Source: Thermoflavimicrobium daqui | GTDB lineage: Bacteria > Bacillota > Bacilli > Thermoactinomycetales > Thermoactinomycetaceae | Direction of reading: 5' to 3' | Length of the DNA stretch: 64,000 nt | Assembly (NCBI RefSeq): GCF_003313465.1 | Contig: NZ_KZ845665.1 | Location: forward strand, 1-64,000 | In this document: positions 49,021 to 57,225 of the stretch, in pieces | Layout: every line of letters begins with the position of its first letter | Numbering within the stretch: the stretch's first letter is position 1 | Translations under genes and position numbers: made by a program | Notes under the pieces: model-generated | The model's input: only the letters and a program-made list of their open reading frames with translations | Told to the model about the DNA's origin: nothing | Databases searched by the model: none

Positions 49021-50246
49021 TTATAATGTCCCCCTATTTTTTGTGAACGCTCGATAGCTTGCCCAGCAGAAGTTAAGGAAATAGCTCGTAAAATGGCTGT
49101 ATCACCAAAGCGCTTTTTGATATCATCCATAACATAACCGATTTTTATTTGTTTGTTTTCATTTTCAAATAAGCTGAATTGGATCAGATTATCGGGTATT
49201 AACTTGCTTAATTGAATACCGAGTGAACGAATTGCTTGCTCGTTCCAATAGCGGAGAAATAGCTGCCAAGCTTGTTTGAATAGCACCATGGTTTGATTGG
49301 TAAAGTCAGCTAAGGTGATTTGGCGATGAAAGCCAGTAGGAATTTCAAAGTCAGCACCTCGACAAGATACATGGAGGGTTTTTCCCAGTAGATGGTGAGT
49401 CCGGGCACGTCGGCAAACCTCTTCGCAAAGTTCGAGGAGGATCACACGTATTTCTTCAGCTGTCCGATAATCGCGCGGTAAAGTCATATGATGTCCAATC
49501 GCTTTTTGATGATCAAATGAGTGAGTAGAGACTGGAGAAAGGTCAATTCCATTGGCGGTCATCCATAGTACATTTCCATTGATACCAAAGCGTTTTTTTA
49601 AGAGTTCAATCGGAAAATGTGCTAATCCCCCAATCGTACGAATTCCCATTTGGCGTAAGTTTCGTGACATACGACGGCCAACTCCGAACATATTTTCAAT
49701 AGGGAGAGGCCAGAGATGTTCTTGGAAATTGGCTGTGGTTAGCCAGAATATGCCTTGTTTATTTTTCTTAGCAAAATGATCACAGGCCATTTTAGCGAGT
49801 ACTTTGTTAGGACCAATGCCGATTCGAGCATATAAGTGATGTTCTTCCCAAATCGCTTGTTGAATTTTTTGAGCAATCACAAGAGGAGGACCGAATAGTT
49901 TTTCACTTCCACCTACATCGATAAACTGTTCATCAATGGAATAAGGTTCAACTTGATCGCTAAATCGCTCTAAGATTTTTGTTAATTGAATGGAGATATC
50001 CAAATAAAGTTGCATACGTGGGCGAATGACCACTAATTGAGGACACTTTTGCTCCGCTTCCCATAGAGTATCTGCATTTTTAATCCCATATGACTTAGCA
50101 ATGGGACAAGCTGCTAAGATAATACCGCTACGTCGCTTGGGATCTCCTGATACGACAACAGGGCGATATTGAAGAGAAGGGTTTTGTGCTTTTTCGATAC
50201 TTGCATAAAAGGATTGGATATCTACAAGAAAAATAACAGAGTCCAT
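49017..50246 (-). CDS. Y-family DNA polymerase (UvrX/YqjW type)
   Basis: A 409-aa translesion polymerase. Catalytic carboxylates are present in LVDIQSFYASIEK near residue 8 and SIDEQFIDV near residue 105; the palm and fingers (RSGIILAACPIAKSYGIKN), the HhH region (MFGVGRRMSRNLRQMGIRTIGGLA) and the little-finger domain follow. Overlaps yolD by four bases. The ATG at 50246 is preferred over the TTG one codon earlier, with CGAGGTGAC ahead. Two LexA-like boxes and a TATAAT lie upstream, so SOS induction is expected. Confidence 0.9.
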   Translation of the reverse strand: MDSVIFLVDIQSFYASIEKAQNPSLQYRPVVVSGDPKRRSGIILAACPIAKSYGIKNADTLWEAEQKCPQLVVIRPRMQLYLDISIQLTKILERFSDQVEPYSIDEQFIDVGGSEKLFGPPLVIAQKIQQAIWEEHHLYARIGIGPNKVLAKMACDHFAKKNKQGIFWLTTANFQEHLWPLPIENMFGVGRRMSRNLRQMGIRTIGGLAHFPIELLKKRFGINGNVLWMTANGIDLSPVSTHSFDHQKAIGHHMTLPRDYRTAEEIRVILLELCEEVCRRARTHHLLGKTLHVSCRGADFEIPTGFHRQITLADFTNQTMVLFKQAWQLFLRYWNEQAIRSLGIQLSKLIPDNLIQFSLFENENKQIKIGYVMDDIKKRFGDTAILRAISLTSAGQAIERSQKIGGHYK

Positions 50247-50265
50247 CAAGAGTCACCTCGATAGT

Positions 50266-50279
50266 CGAACGTATGATTG
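50266..50279. promoter_or_regulatory. LexA (DinR)-like box 1
   Basis: CGAACGTATGATTG matches the gram-positive SOS box CGAACRNRYGTTYC at 12 of 14 positions. It lies 20 bases before the Y-family polymerase start. Confidence 0.6.
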
Positions 50280-50303
50280 TTTTTTCTTATATTGTATTAT
50301 ATG

Positions 50304-50317
50304 AGAATGCATGTTCT
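50304..50317. promoter_or_regulatory. LexA (DinR)-like box 2 at polymerase promoter
   Basis: AGAACATGCATTCT on the minus strand fits the SOS box with three mismatches at its edges. It sits immediately ahead of a perfect TATAAT (minus strand, 50296-50301), within the -35/spacer region, where LexA would block transcription. Confidence 0.55.
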
Positions 50318-50436
50318 GTTAGTAGTGGGAAATACTTACATTTTATTGTGGCTGATCAGATGGTACGATGCAGATAGTTGTTATAAAGAAAAAAGTAAGT
50401 TAAGATAGGAACATATATTCTATAGAGGTGAAAATC

Positions 50437-51252
50437 ATGCGTTATTATGTTCCAGAGTTATATCTAGGTACTTTATTACCAGGATCTACACAGTTTGTTG
50501 AACAATATGGAGGATTACCTTGGGGACTCGCACCAGAGAAATGGCCAAACTGTAAAGAGTGTGGAAAGCCAATGTCTTTGATTGCTCAATTTTGTCATCA
50601 CAAAGAACGATTAAACTTGGGTAAAGAAGGTAGAGTGCTGTATTTGTTTCAATGTGAACAAAATGAAGGAAATTGCGCGACTTGGGACGCTGATTGCGGA
50701 GCGAATGCCGTCGTGATTTTAGAACCAGAACAGGTAAAGGGCGGGACTACTTTTGCGCCACTTGAGGATATAGAAATATTACCCGAAGCTCGTATAGTAA
50801 ATTGGATCGAGAAGGAAGATGGAGTGCCAAATCAATGGGTGGAAGGACTGTTAGATGGGGATCAATATCATGAATGGTTTTTAGATGGAGTGATTCCAGA
50901 AGAGATTGAGTCCACGAAGTTAGGCGGTTTTCCAGAATGGTTACAGTGGCCACAAGCTTATGGTAAGCCTTATTATTTTGCTGGACAAATTGATTCTGGG
51001 TTAAAGGTAATGATCCCGCCAGAAGAAGAGATTTACTTGGAAAGGAAAGTTAGTGACTATGGGGATCACTATTATGAAATAACTCCGAATATAGGAGAGA
51101 AGTTTTGGGTTTATATGGATCAAAGTGATCAGAGTGAGGAGCCGATCTATAGTATCGATTTCGCCAACTTTGCCGATTCTGGGATTGGTTATTTGTTTAT
51201 TGATCCCGATCCAGAAAAACCAAAGGGCAAGTTTTTGTGGCAGTGTTTATAA
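50437..51252 (+). CDS. DUF1963-like protein
   Basis: A 271-aa soluble protein similar in layout to YwqG/DUF1963 proteins: GGLPWGLAPEKWPNCKECGKPMSLIAQ near residue 30, including a CxxC pair, a VLYLFQCEQNEGNCATWDADCGANAVV stretch, and a C-terminal FADSGIGYLFIDP segment. The Cys pairs suggest metal binding. The start is ATG at 50437 after GAGGTGAAAATC; the GTG at 50428 is in the binding site. Divergent from the SOS polymerase, no evident link. Function unknown. Confidence 0.65.
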   Translation: MRYYVPELYLGTLLPGSTQFVEQYGGLPWGLAPEKWPNCKECGKPMSLIAQFCHHKERLNLGKEGRVLYLFQCEQNEGNCATWDADCGANAVVILEPEQVKGGTTFAPLEDIEILPEARIVNWIEKEDGVPNQWVEGLLDGDQYHEWFLDGVIPEEIESTKLGGFPEWLQWPQAYGKPYYFAGQIDSGLKVMIPPEEEIYLERKVSDYGDHYYEITPNIGEKFWVYMDQSDQSEEPIYSIDFANFADSGIGYLFIDPDPEKPKGKFLWQCL

Positions 51253-51397
51253 GTTGTCAGTTTATTTGCTTGAGACACCGAATGAAGAGAGAGCGGTGTC
51301 TTAATTTTTGATGGAGAAAGGGAAATATAAATAATATATTTGGAATGGGAAACTATAGAAAAGATCATTCTCATCGGTGAACAAGAAATAGAGGGAG

Positions 51398-52459
51398 ATG
51401 AGACTTATTTCTAGAGAGCAGAGAAAATTAGATCATTTGAAGTTTGCTTTACAGTCCAATCAGGAAGTGAGATCTGCATTTGATGATATTCAGTTGGTAC
51501 ATCGGTCTCTTCCAGAGGTAAATCTATCCGATTGTAAGCTTCAGACTAGCTTAGGCGGAAAAGAACTAGCATCTCCCCTGTTAATCAATGCGATGACAGG
51601 TGGAGCTTATAAAACAGAAGAGATTAATTATCGCTTAGCGCTTGTAGCCAAAGAAACAGGGTTAAGCATGGCTGTAGGCTCACAAAAGGCTGCCTTAAAT
51701 AATCCAGATCTAGCCCGAACTTATCAAGTAATCCGACAAGCAAACCCAAATGGAGTCGTTTTAGCCAATCTAAGTGCCGATAGCTCTATTGAAGAGGCTA
51801 AACAGGCTATTGCGATGATTCATGCTGACTTTTTGCAACTCCATTTAAATGTGCCACAAGAACTAGTTATGCCGGAAGGAGATCGGTATTTTACTGGATT
51901 AATGAAAAAGATACAGCAAATCGTATCATTCTCCCCAGTGCCTGTGATTGTCAAAGAAGTAGGATTTGGTATGTGTAAAGAAACGTATGAACAACTTCTT
52001 AGTGTGGGGGTAAAGCTAATCGATGTAGCTGGGCGTGGTGGAACTAATTTTATTTGGGTAGAAAACCAGCGAAGAGAAGGACAAGAGTATCATTTTCTAT
52101 ATCGTTGGGGTCAATCCACTGTCATTTCTTTAATTGAAGCACAAAAGTTTCATCCACAAATGGAACTAATATCCTCAGGTGGGATTCGAAATCCATTAGA
52201 TATGATCAAGAGCTTTGTGCTAGGAGCCAAAGTAATTGGGATGGCTTCCCCTATTTTACGTAGTGTTCAAGAAGAGGGTGTTGAAACAACGATTCAAACC
52301 ATTCATCGCTGGCATGAGCAGCTTCGTATCTTAATGACAATGCTAGGAGCAAAGTGCTTATCCGAATTACAACGGGTTCCTGCTGTAATTTTGGGGGAAA
52401 CGAGGGAATGGTGTGAAAGTCGCGGATTAGACCATTATCATTATAGTCGAAGATTTTAG
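51398..52459 (+). CDS. fni: Isopentenyl-diphosphate delta-isomerase, type 2
   Basis: A 353-aa FMN- and NADPH-dependent enzyme that interconverts IPP and DMAPP. Family motifs: SREQRKLDHLKFAL, PLLINAMTGGAYKTEEINYRLA, GSQKAAL, the HLNVPQE..MPEGDR segment, VKEVGFGM, DVAGRGGTNF and the phosphate-binding SSGGIRNPLDMIKSFVLGAKVIGMA. The ATG at 51398 follows GAGGGAG with little spacing, so a nearby non-ATG start is possible. Single gene with a terminator after it. Confidence 0.93.
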   Translation: MRLISREQRKLDHLKFALQSNQEVRSAFDDIQLVHRSLPEVNLSDCKLQTSLGGKELASPLLINAMTGGAYKTEEINYRLALVAKETGLSMAVGSQKAALNNPDLARTYQVIRQANPNGVVLANLSADSSIEEAKQAIAMIHADFLQLHLNVPQELVMPEGDRYFTGLMKKIQQIVSFSPVPVIVKEVGFGMCKETYEQLLSVGVKLIDVAGRGGTNFIWVENQRREGQEYHFLYRWGQSTVISLIEAQKFHPQMELISSGGIRNPLDMIKSFVLGAKVIGMASPILRSVQEEGVETTIQTIHRWHEQLRILMTMLGAKCLSELQRVPAVILGETREWCESRGLDHYHYSRRF

Positions 52460-52513
52460 CTGAACAACTTTTACGCAGGGAAACTGTCGCATAATAAGGC
52501 TTTGTCTACGAAC

Positions 52514-52543
52514 TAAAGAACTCTTAAGGTGAGTTCTTTTTTT
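52514..52543 (+). terminator. Terminator of fni
   Basis: Stem AAGAACTC / GAGTTCTT followed by seven T, 38 bases before cwlJ. Confidence 0.82.
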
Positions 52544-52580
52544 GTTTTGGGCACATATCATAACTATAAGAGGTGATACC

Positions 52581-53009
52581 ATGGCAATCATCCCACATAA
52601 TAGCGAGCATATTAAGTTACTTGCTAGGCTCATGCGAGCAGAAGCAGAGGGAGAAGGAGAACAAGGGATGTTGATGGTAGGAAATGTAGGGGTTAATCGT
52701 GTTCTAGGGAACTGCTTAGATTTTAGAGGGATTCGCAGTATTTGGGATATGGTTTTTCAGTCACCTGGTGGATTTGAAGCAGTTCAAAGACCCTATTTCT
52801 ACCAGCGGGCAAGGAAACGGGATATTCGTCTGGCAACAAAAGTTGTAGATGGTCAACGCTTTCATCCTGCTAGATATTCGTTATGGTTTTTTAAACCTGT
52901 AGGTGCTTGCCCTAGTCGATGGTTTAATCAACCGATTAGTGGTCGCTATAAAAGCCATTGCTTTTATTCACCTACCATACAAAACTGTCGAAGAATTTAT
53001 CAGTTTTAG
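52581..53009 (+). CDS. cwlJ: Spore cortex hydrolase CwlJ
   Basis: A 142-aa cell-wall hydrolase of the SleB/CwlJ catalytic family (Hydrolase_2), without the SleB peptidoglycan-binding domain or a signal peptide, as known for coat-located CwlJ. Recognised by LLARLMRAEAEGEGEQGMLMVGNVGVNRV (catalytic Glu region) and FKPVGACPSRWFNQP...HCFY. It degrades cortex peptidoglycan during germination, notably with Ca-dipicolinate. AGAGGTGAT precedes the ATG. Followed by gerQ 11 bases later, the usual pair. Confidence 0.93.
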   Translation: MAIIPHNSEHIKLLARLMRAEAEGEGEQGMLMVGNVGVNRVLGNCLDFRGIRSIWDMVFQSPGGFEAVQRPYFYQRARKRDIRLATKVVDGQRFHPARYSLWFFKPVGACPSRWFNQPISGRYKSHCFYSPTIQNCRRIYQF

Positions 53010-53020
53010 GAGGAAATGAT

Positions 53021-53341
53021 ATGTACTGGTACTACCCTTATGCTAATATTTCTCAACAACCATCTGCTCCTCAACCAGAGGTGTCGCAAAGAAGAGAGCG
53101 GAACTTCTCAGAGGACTTTTTATCAAAGAATATAGGGAGAAAAATAACGGTCTATCTCACTTTTGAAGAGAATAATCAATGGAATGCGAAAAAAGTAACC
53201 GGAACCTTACGAGCTGTAGGTCGAGACTACTTTGTGGTTCGTGACCAAGCAACCGGAAAAGATCATATGTTTTTGAATATTAATGTTGACTATTTTGTAT
53301 TTGAAGATAAGCCTGCCCGATTATCAGAACAAGATGGATAA
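53021..53341 (+). CDS. gerQ: Spore coat protein GerQ
   Basis: A 106-aa coat protein needed for CwlJ localisation. The N-terminus is short and Tyr/Pro/Gln-rich (smaller than in Bacillus subtilis, where it is longer), followed by the conserved fold with SEDFLSKNIGRKITVYLTFE, GTLRAVGRDYFVVRD..TGK and NVDYFVFED. Start ATG at 53021 with TAGGAGGAAA. Cotranscribed with cwlJ; likely mother-cell expressed. Confidence 0.92.
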   Translation: MYWYYPYANISQQPSAPQPEVSQRRERNFSEDFLSKNIGRKITVYLTFEENNQWNAKKVTGTLRAVGRDYFVVRDQATGKDHMFLNINVDYFVFEDKPARLSEQDG

Positions 53342-53417
53342 AAATAATAGTGGAATCGTAAACGGAATAGTATAATATAACTAGTGGATTTGAAAGGTTA
53401 GAAAATTGATAAAATGG

Positions 53418-53447
53418 ATAAAACCGGGATTTCCGGTTTTTATTTTG
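53418..53447 (+). terminator. Terminator of cwlJ-gerQ
   Basis: Stem AAAACCGG / CCGGTTTT followed by T-rich sequence. Confidence 0.75.
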
Positions 53448-53489
53448 GGGAAAGTTTGAATGATATAGACTTATTATAATAAGAGCATA

Positions 53490-53600
53490 TTGCATCATTC
53501 AATCAGCAGCCCAGATAAGTCCTAGGATTAGAACGAATCATTTTTGGCGTCGGAAAGAAGACAACGGGAGTGAGTAAAGAAACGATGAGTGGTAATGCAG
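53490..53600 (+). repeat. Interspersed ~105-bp element, copy B
   Basis: Begins TTGCATCATTCAATCA, has CCTAGG near 53523, the core ACGGGAGTGAGT, seven bases, CGATGAGTGGT (53564-53593), and ends AATGCAGA, complementary to the TTGCAT at the start. It lies 48 bases ahead of the MATE transporter start, so it would be in that gene's leader if transcribed from upstream. Confidence 0.6.
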
Positions 53601-53648
53601 AGAGCAGTCTCTAATAAAATAAAAAGCGGATAAGAGGAGGGAAATATC

Positions 53649-55139
53649 ATGCTAGATGACAAAGAGAAACATCAAGAAATCGAGCAAGTAGCAAGTGAAT
53701 CTGCTGAAAAAATGGAGAAAGTGATGTCAAAGCAAGAAAAGATCACGAAAACACATAGTGATATTCTGTCATCAGGGCAAGCGATTTGGAAACCATTATT
53801 AATCTTTTTGATTCCAATGATTTTAAGCAATGCACTTCAATCATTTGGAAGCACAGTAGGTATGATTATCATGGGACAGGGATTAGGAGAAAACTCATTG
53901 GCGGCTGCAAGCTCTGTCATGCCAGTGCTTTTCTTCTTAATTTCATTAGTTATTGGACTTGGAAGTGCAAGTTCTGTCTTGATTGGACAAGCGTATGGTG
54001 GAGGACAAACAGCTCGTTTAAAAGAAACAGTTAATACTTCTTTAAAGTTTTCATTTCTTTTGGGGATTGTTCTTGCAGCGTTAGGGCTACTCTTTACTCA
54101 TGAACTGCTACAAGTGGTGAAAATTCCACCAAGTGCAATGCCACAAGCAGTTGATTATGCGCAAATTTTATTTGCATCCTTACCTATTCAATTTATTTAC
54201 ATTTGTTATACCACCTTTTTAAGGGGAACGGGGGATTCGAAAACACCTTTTTATTTCCTTGTGATTAGTACGATATTATCGATTGTTTTAAGCCCCATTC
54301 TTGCATTTGGTTGGTTAGGAATGCCGAAGTTAGCGATTCAAGGGATTGCATTAGCCAATGTGATAGCTATAGTGATTTCCATGACCATTCTTTTTATTTA
54401 TTTATATAAGACGAAACATATTTTAGCCTTAAGTCCTTCCTATTTGAAAAATCTAAAAATGGATAGACAAATTTTGAAGTTAATGATCAAAATTGGTATA
54501 CCTACTAGTATTCAGATGGTATTTGTGTCCTTATCCGTGATTGCAGTGATATCATTTGTTAATCAGTACGGTGCACAAGCTGCTGCAGCATACGGTGCGA
54601 TGGTTCAGATTATTAGTTATGTTCAATTGCCAGCTTTGAGTTTAGGGATGGCCACAGGAATTTTTGGATCGCAGTTGATTGGTGCAGACCAACCCCATCG
54701 ATTAAAAGATTTACTACGTAGTGCCGTATGGATGAACTACTTGATGGGAGGTCTCTTGGTTACCCTTATTTATATATTTAGTCGTCCTATCTTATCTTTA
54801 TTTTTGGTGGGTACAAACACATTAGATCTGGCGCAAAGTATGTTATTTTTAGTTGTATGGGCTTATCTCATTTTTGGACATAGTACTATTTTAGCGGGAA
54901 TGATGCGTGCAAGTGGTACGGTTTTGTGGCCTACACTCATTGGAATTGTTTCAATCTGGTGTGTTCAAGTACCACTCGCTTATTTCTTATCCCATTCGGT
55001 TGGTTTAAAAGGTATTTTATATGCTTACCCGATTGCTTTTACCGTATCTGTCCTATCGCAATATATGTATTACCACTTCTTCTGGCGAAACAAATCACAT
55101 CAAAATTTATTTGAAAACAATGTCTCTTCTTCTTCATGA
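53649..55139 (+). CDS. MATE family efflux transporter
   Basis: A 496-aa multidrug/Na+ or H+ antiporter with about twelve membrane segments in two similar halves. The first half has PLLIFLIPMILSNALQSFGSTVGMIIMGQGLGENSLAAASSVMP and GSASSVLIGQAYGGGQ; RGTGDSKTPF closes it. An unusual hydrophilic, coiled-coil-like extension of ~45 residues (rich in Glu/Lys) precedes the first membrane segment. ATG at 53649 with AGGAGGGAAA. Preceded by an interspersed element; followed by a terminator. Confidence 0.92.
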   Translation: MLDDKEKHQEIEQVASESAEKMEKVMSKQEKITKTHSDILSSGQAIWKPLLIFLIPMILSNALQSFGSTVGMIIMGQGLGENSLAAASSVMPVLFFLISLVIGLGSASSVLIGQAYGGGQTARLKETVNTSLKFSFLLGIVLAALGLLFTHELLQVVKIPPSAMPQAVDYAQILFASLPIQFIYICYTTFLRGTGDSKTPFYFLVISTILSIVLSPILAFGWLGMPKLAIQGIALANVIAIVISMTILFIYLYKTKHILALSPSYLKNLKMDRQILKLMIKIGIPTSIQMVFVSLSVIAVISFVNQYGAQAAAAYGAMVQIISYVQLPALSLGMATGIFGSQLIGADQPHRLKDLLRSAVWMNYLMGGLLVTLIYIFSRPILSLFLVGTNTLDLAQSMLFLVVWAYLIFGHSTILAGMMRASGTVLWPTLIGIVSIWCVQVPLAYFLSHSVGLKGILYAYPIAFTVSVLSQYMYYHFFWRNKSHQNLFENNVSSSS

Positions 55140-55184
55140 TCGTGCGCTTGGTTGTCGTGGATAAATAAAATAACTTTAAATAAT

Positions 55185-55238
55185 AAAGGCTTCTTTTCTG
55201 ATGATAAATATAAACAGGAAGAGAAGCCTAATTTTATT
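55185..55238 (+). terminator. Terminator of MATE transporter gene
   Basis: Stem AGGCTTCTTTTCTG / CAGGAAGAGAAGCCT with ATTTTATT after it. Confidence 0.82.
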
Positions 55239-55418
55239 GGGTTAAAATGTTTAGTTTTTGTCATTATTCTTCATCTTTTTATCATAAAAATGAAAAGTAG
55301 CTCGCTCGCTGTGAAAAATATAAATCTATAATATAATGAAATATTTACATTGTTTGGATTGGGTTAATTTGTTAGAATGAAAGGGCACGTTTTTTTTATA
55401 GTAGAGAGGAGCTACTAC

Positions 55419-55976
55419 ATGCTGATTCAACAAGGACTATCTGAACTAAAGTTGATTAAAAAACGGATGGATAAGATTCAGTCCGAGCTAGCGGAATATT
55501 CTGCATGGAGCTCTAAAAAGAAACACCCTTGGGGAATCAAGGGAGCCAATCAGGAATATAGTGTGAAGCATGCTGAAAAAGAAGTACAAGCTAAAATTCA
55601 GGCATATCACGATTTGGCTAATCGTTTCTTCCGCATCAAAACAGCCATTGATCGAACAAATTTGGAAACGAAAATTACTGTGGCAGGGCGTACATTTACC
55701 CTCCATGAAGCATTAATATATAAGAACCATTTGATTGAAATGAATCAAAATCTTGTTTTTGCTTGTGATCAAGCGATTCGTCGCGCAGAGGCTGAGGTGG
55801 AACGTTTTAACTCTCGCAAAGAGAAGGACTTAGTCGATTCAGCTGATTTATTATACTTGTTTCCAAAACAAGAAATAGAAAAAGTGAATGACTTTAATAT
55901 TGAATTTATGGAAAAAGTGGATGCTGCCTTACAAATTGCTAATGCGACGACAGAGATCAGCGGACTTGAAGAATAG
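55419..55976 (+). CDS. DIP1984/septicolysin-like helical protein
   Basis: A 185-aa mostly helical soluble protein. KTAIDRTNLETKITVAGRTFTLHEALIYKNHLIEM resembles the RTN...TL.EAL..RD block of DIP1984/septicolysin family proteins; the first 60 residues are a basic coiled-coil. The C-terminus is acidic. No signal peptide. ATG at 55419 after GAGAGGAG; upstream in-frame residues precede the binding site. Function unknown; the family assignment is tentative. Confidence 0.5.
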   Translation: MLIQQGLSELKLIKKRMDKIQSELAEYSAWSSKKKHPWGIKGANQEYSVKHAEKEVQAKIQAYHDLANRFFRIKTAIDRTNLETKITVAGRTFTLHEALIYKNHLIEMNQNLVFACDQAIRRAEAEVERFNSRKEKDLVDSADLLYLFPKQEIEKVNDFNIEFMEKVDAALQIANATTEISGLEE

Positions 55977-56029
55977 AAAAACCAATCATGGATTTGCTTC
56001 TGTAGCGTAGGAAACCTGTTAAAATGCCC

Positions 56030-56315
56030 ATAGACTATTTGTTAAACAAGGTAAGTGCTTAGAGCTAAGTGAAGAGTGGTCAGTGTTTAATCGACTTAGT
56101 GCTAAGGTGTAAGTGGGGAGGGTTAGACAAAATCCTGTGCTAACTTTCTATGTCTTAAAGCGAGACTTAGGCGGTGTGCTGGCAGCCGTGCAGGTTTGAG
56201 GTACAGGCTGCTATGGAAGCAAGTCGATTTTTACCTCTTATATGAGGGTTTCAATGTGAAACATGTAGAATGATCGCTTATCGCTACATTAGATCGTGCT
56301 GGCGATAGATGAAAC
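56030..56315 (+). ncRNA. Structured intergenic stretch, candidate non-coding RNA
   Basis: The 345-bp gap between convergent genes has lower AT than other gaps and a chain of hairpins: CTTAGAGCTAAGT / ACTTAGTGCTAAG (11 of 13 pair), GTTAG / CTAAC, GCAGCC / GGCTGC around GTGCAGGTTTGAGG, ACCTC / GAGGGT, GTTTCA / TGAAAC and TGTAG / CTACA. A TGTTAAAAT extended -10 box lies at 56017-56025. It does not match tmRNA, RNase P, SRP or cobalamin signatures that I know. Strand and ends are estimates. Confidence 0.35.
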
Positions 56316-56321
56316 GACTGG

Positions 56322-57032
56322 TTACTCGTCTTTGATTTTATCAAGTAGAGGTTTTGCTTCATTGATCGGAATAGCAAAGCTAATACTTTGTGAGGGAAAG
56401 ATAATTAAGGTGTTAATACCAATCACCTTCCCCAACATATTAATTAAGGGTCCACCACTATTCCCGGGATTGATAGCAGCATCAGTTTGAAGGACACGAG
56501 GATAGACACGCTTTCCTGCTTGTAAAGGGCGATTTTTACCACTAATAATCCCAGTCGTCACTGTTTGCTCAAGACCAAATGGGTTGCCGATGGCAATTAC
56601 CCATTCACCTAATTCAACATCTGAGGAAGAATCAAGAGCGATTGACTTTAACGGTCGAGATGGATGAATTTTAAGTATGGCCAAATCTTTTTCAGGCTCT
56701 CTTAAGAGAGGTTCTGCTAAAAATATCTTTTTCACACCTTCTACCTTCACCCCGATTTTATCTGCTTGCTCAATGACATGGTCATTGGTTAATATATAAC
56801 CTTTGGGATGAACGATAAATCCTGAACCGAATTGATAAGAATCATGCTCATTCTCGGTAAAGAGCTGGCTCCAGACAGCATCGTAAAAGGCTTCAATTCG
56901 AGGCTTTTTTTTGATGATTAAAGAGACAACACTATTCCGAACACGCCGAACAATGGAAACAAAATGATTGACGGGATGGTTTGCGGCTAAAGTTGATTTG
57001 GATTGGAGGATACGTATTTTTCGTTCATTCAT
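56322..57032 (-). CDS. HtrA-like serine protease without membrane anchor or PDZ domain
   Basis: A 236-aa trypsin-fold protease of the DegP/HtrA type. Triad: His in YILTNDHVIEQAD, Asp in EKDLAILKI, Ser in INPGNSGGPLIN; GEWVIAIGNPFGLEQTVTTGIIS is a typical HtrA block. Unlike YkdA/YvtA/YyxA of Bacillus, it has no N-terminal transmembrane segment and stops right after the protease domain (no PDZ). The ATG at 57032 has ATAGGAGTGATT ahead; the longer frame upstream crosses the bioY control region and is rejected. Likely cytoplasmic; role unknown. Confidence 0.8.
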   Translation of the reverse strand: MNERKIRILQSKSTLAANHPVNHFVSIVRRVRNSVVSLIIKKKPRIEAFYDAVWSQLFTENEHDSYQFGSGFIVHPKGYILTNDHVIEQADKIGVKVEGVKKIFLAEPLLREPEKDLAILKIHPSRPLKSIALDSSSDVELGEWVIAIGNPFGLEQTVTTGIISGKNRPLQAGKRVYPRVLQTDAAINPGNSGGPLINMLGKVIGINTLIIFPSQSISFAIPINEAKPLLDKIKDE

Positions 57033-57134
57033 CAAATCACTCCTATCGAGTCCGTATGATCCAATCTTTTTAGTATCGTATGTTACAAAGAGTAGTCTGA
57101 ACAGGGCGAAATGATAGCTTCTTAGCCTAAAGAT

Positions 57135-57167
57135 ATTGTCAACCTTAATGAAATTTGTATTGACAAT
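57135..57167 (+). promoter_or_regulatory. BirA (biotin repressor) operator upstream of bioY
   Basis: Inverted repeat ATTGTCAA / TTGACAAT with a 17-base centre, 59 bases ahead of the bioY start. It fits the Firmicute BirA site (TTGTTAAC...GTTAACAA type) with minor changes and is placed where the -35 region would be. Confidence 0.72.
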
Positions 57168-57225
57168 GTGAATGGTTTGTTTTTCACTAATAAATAAGTG
57201 ATTGATAAAGAAGGAGAAGTGGATC

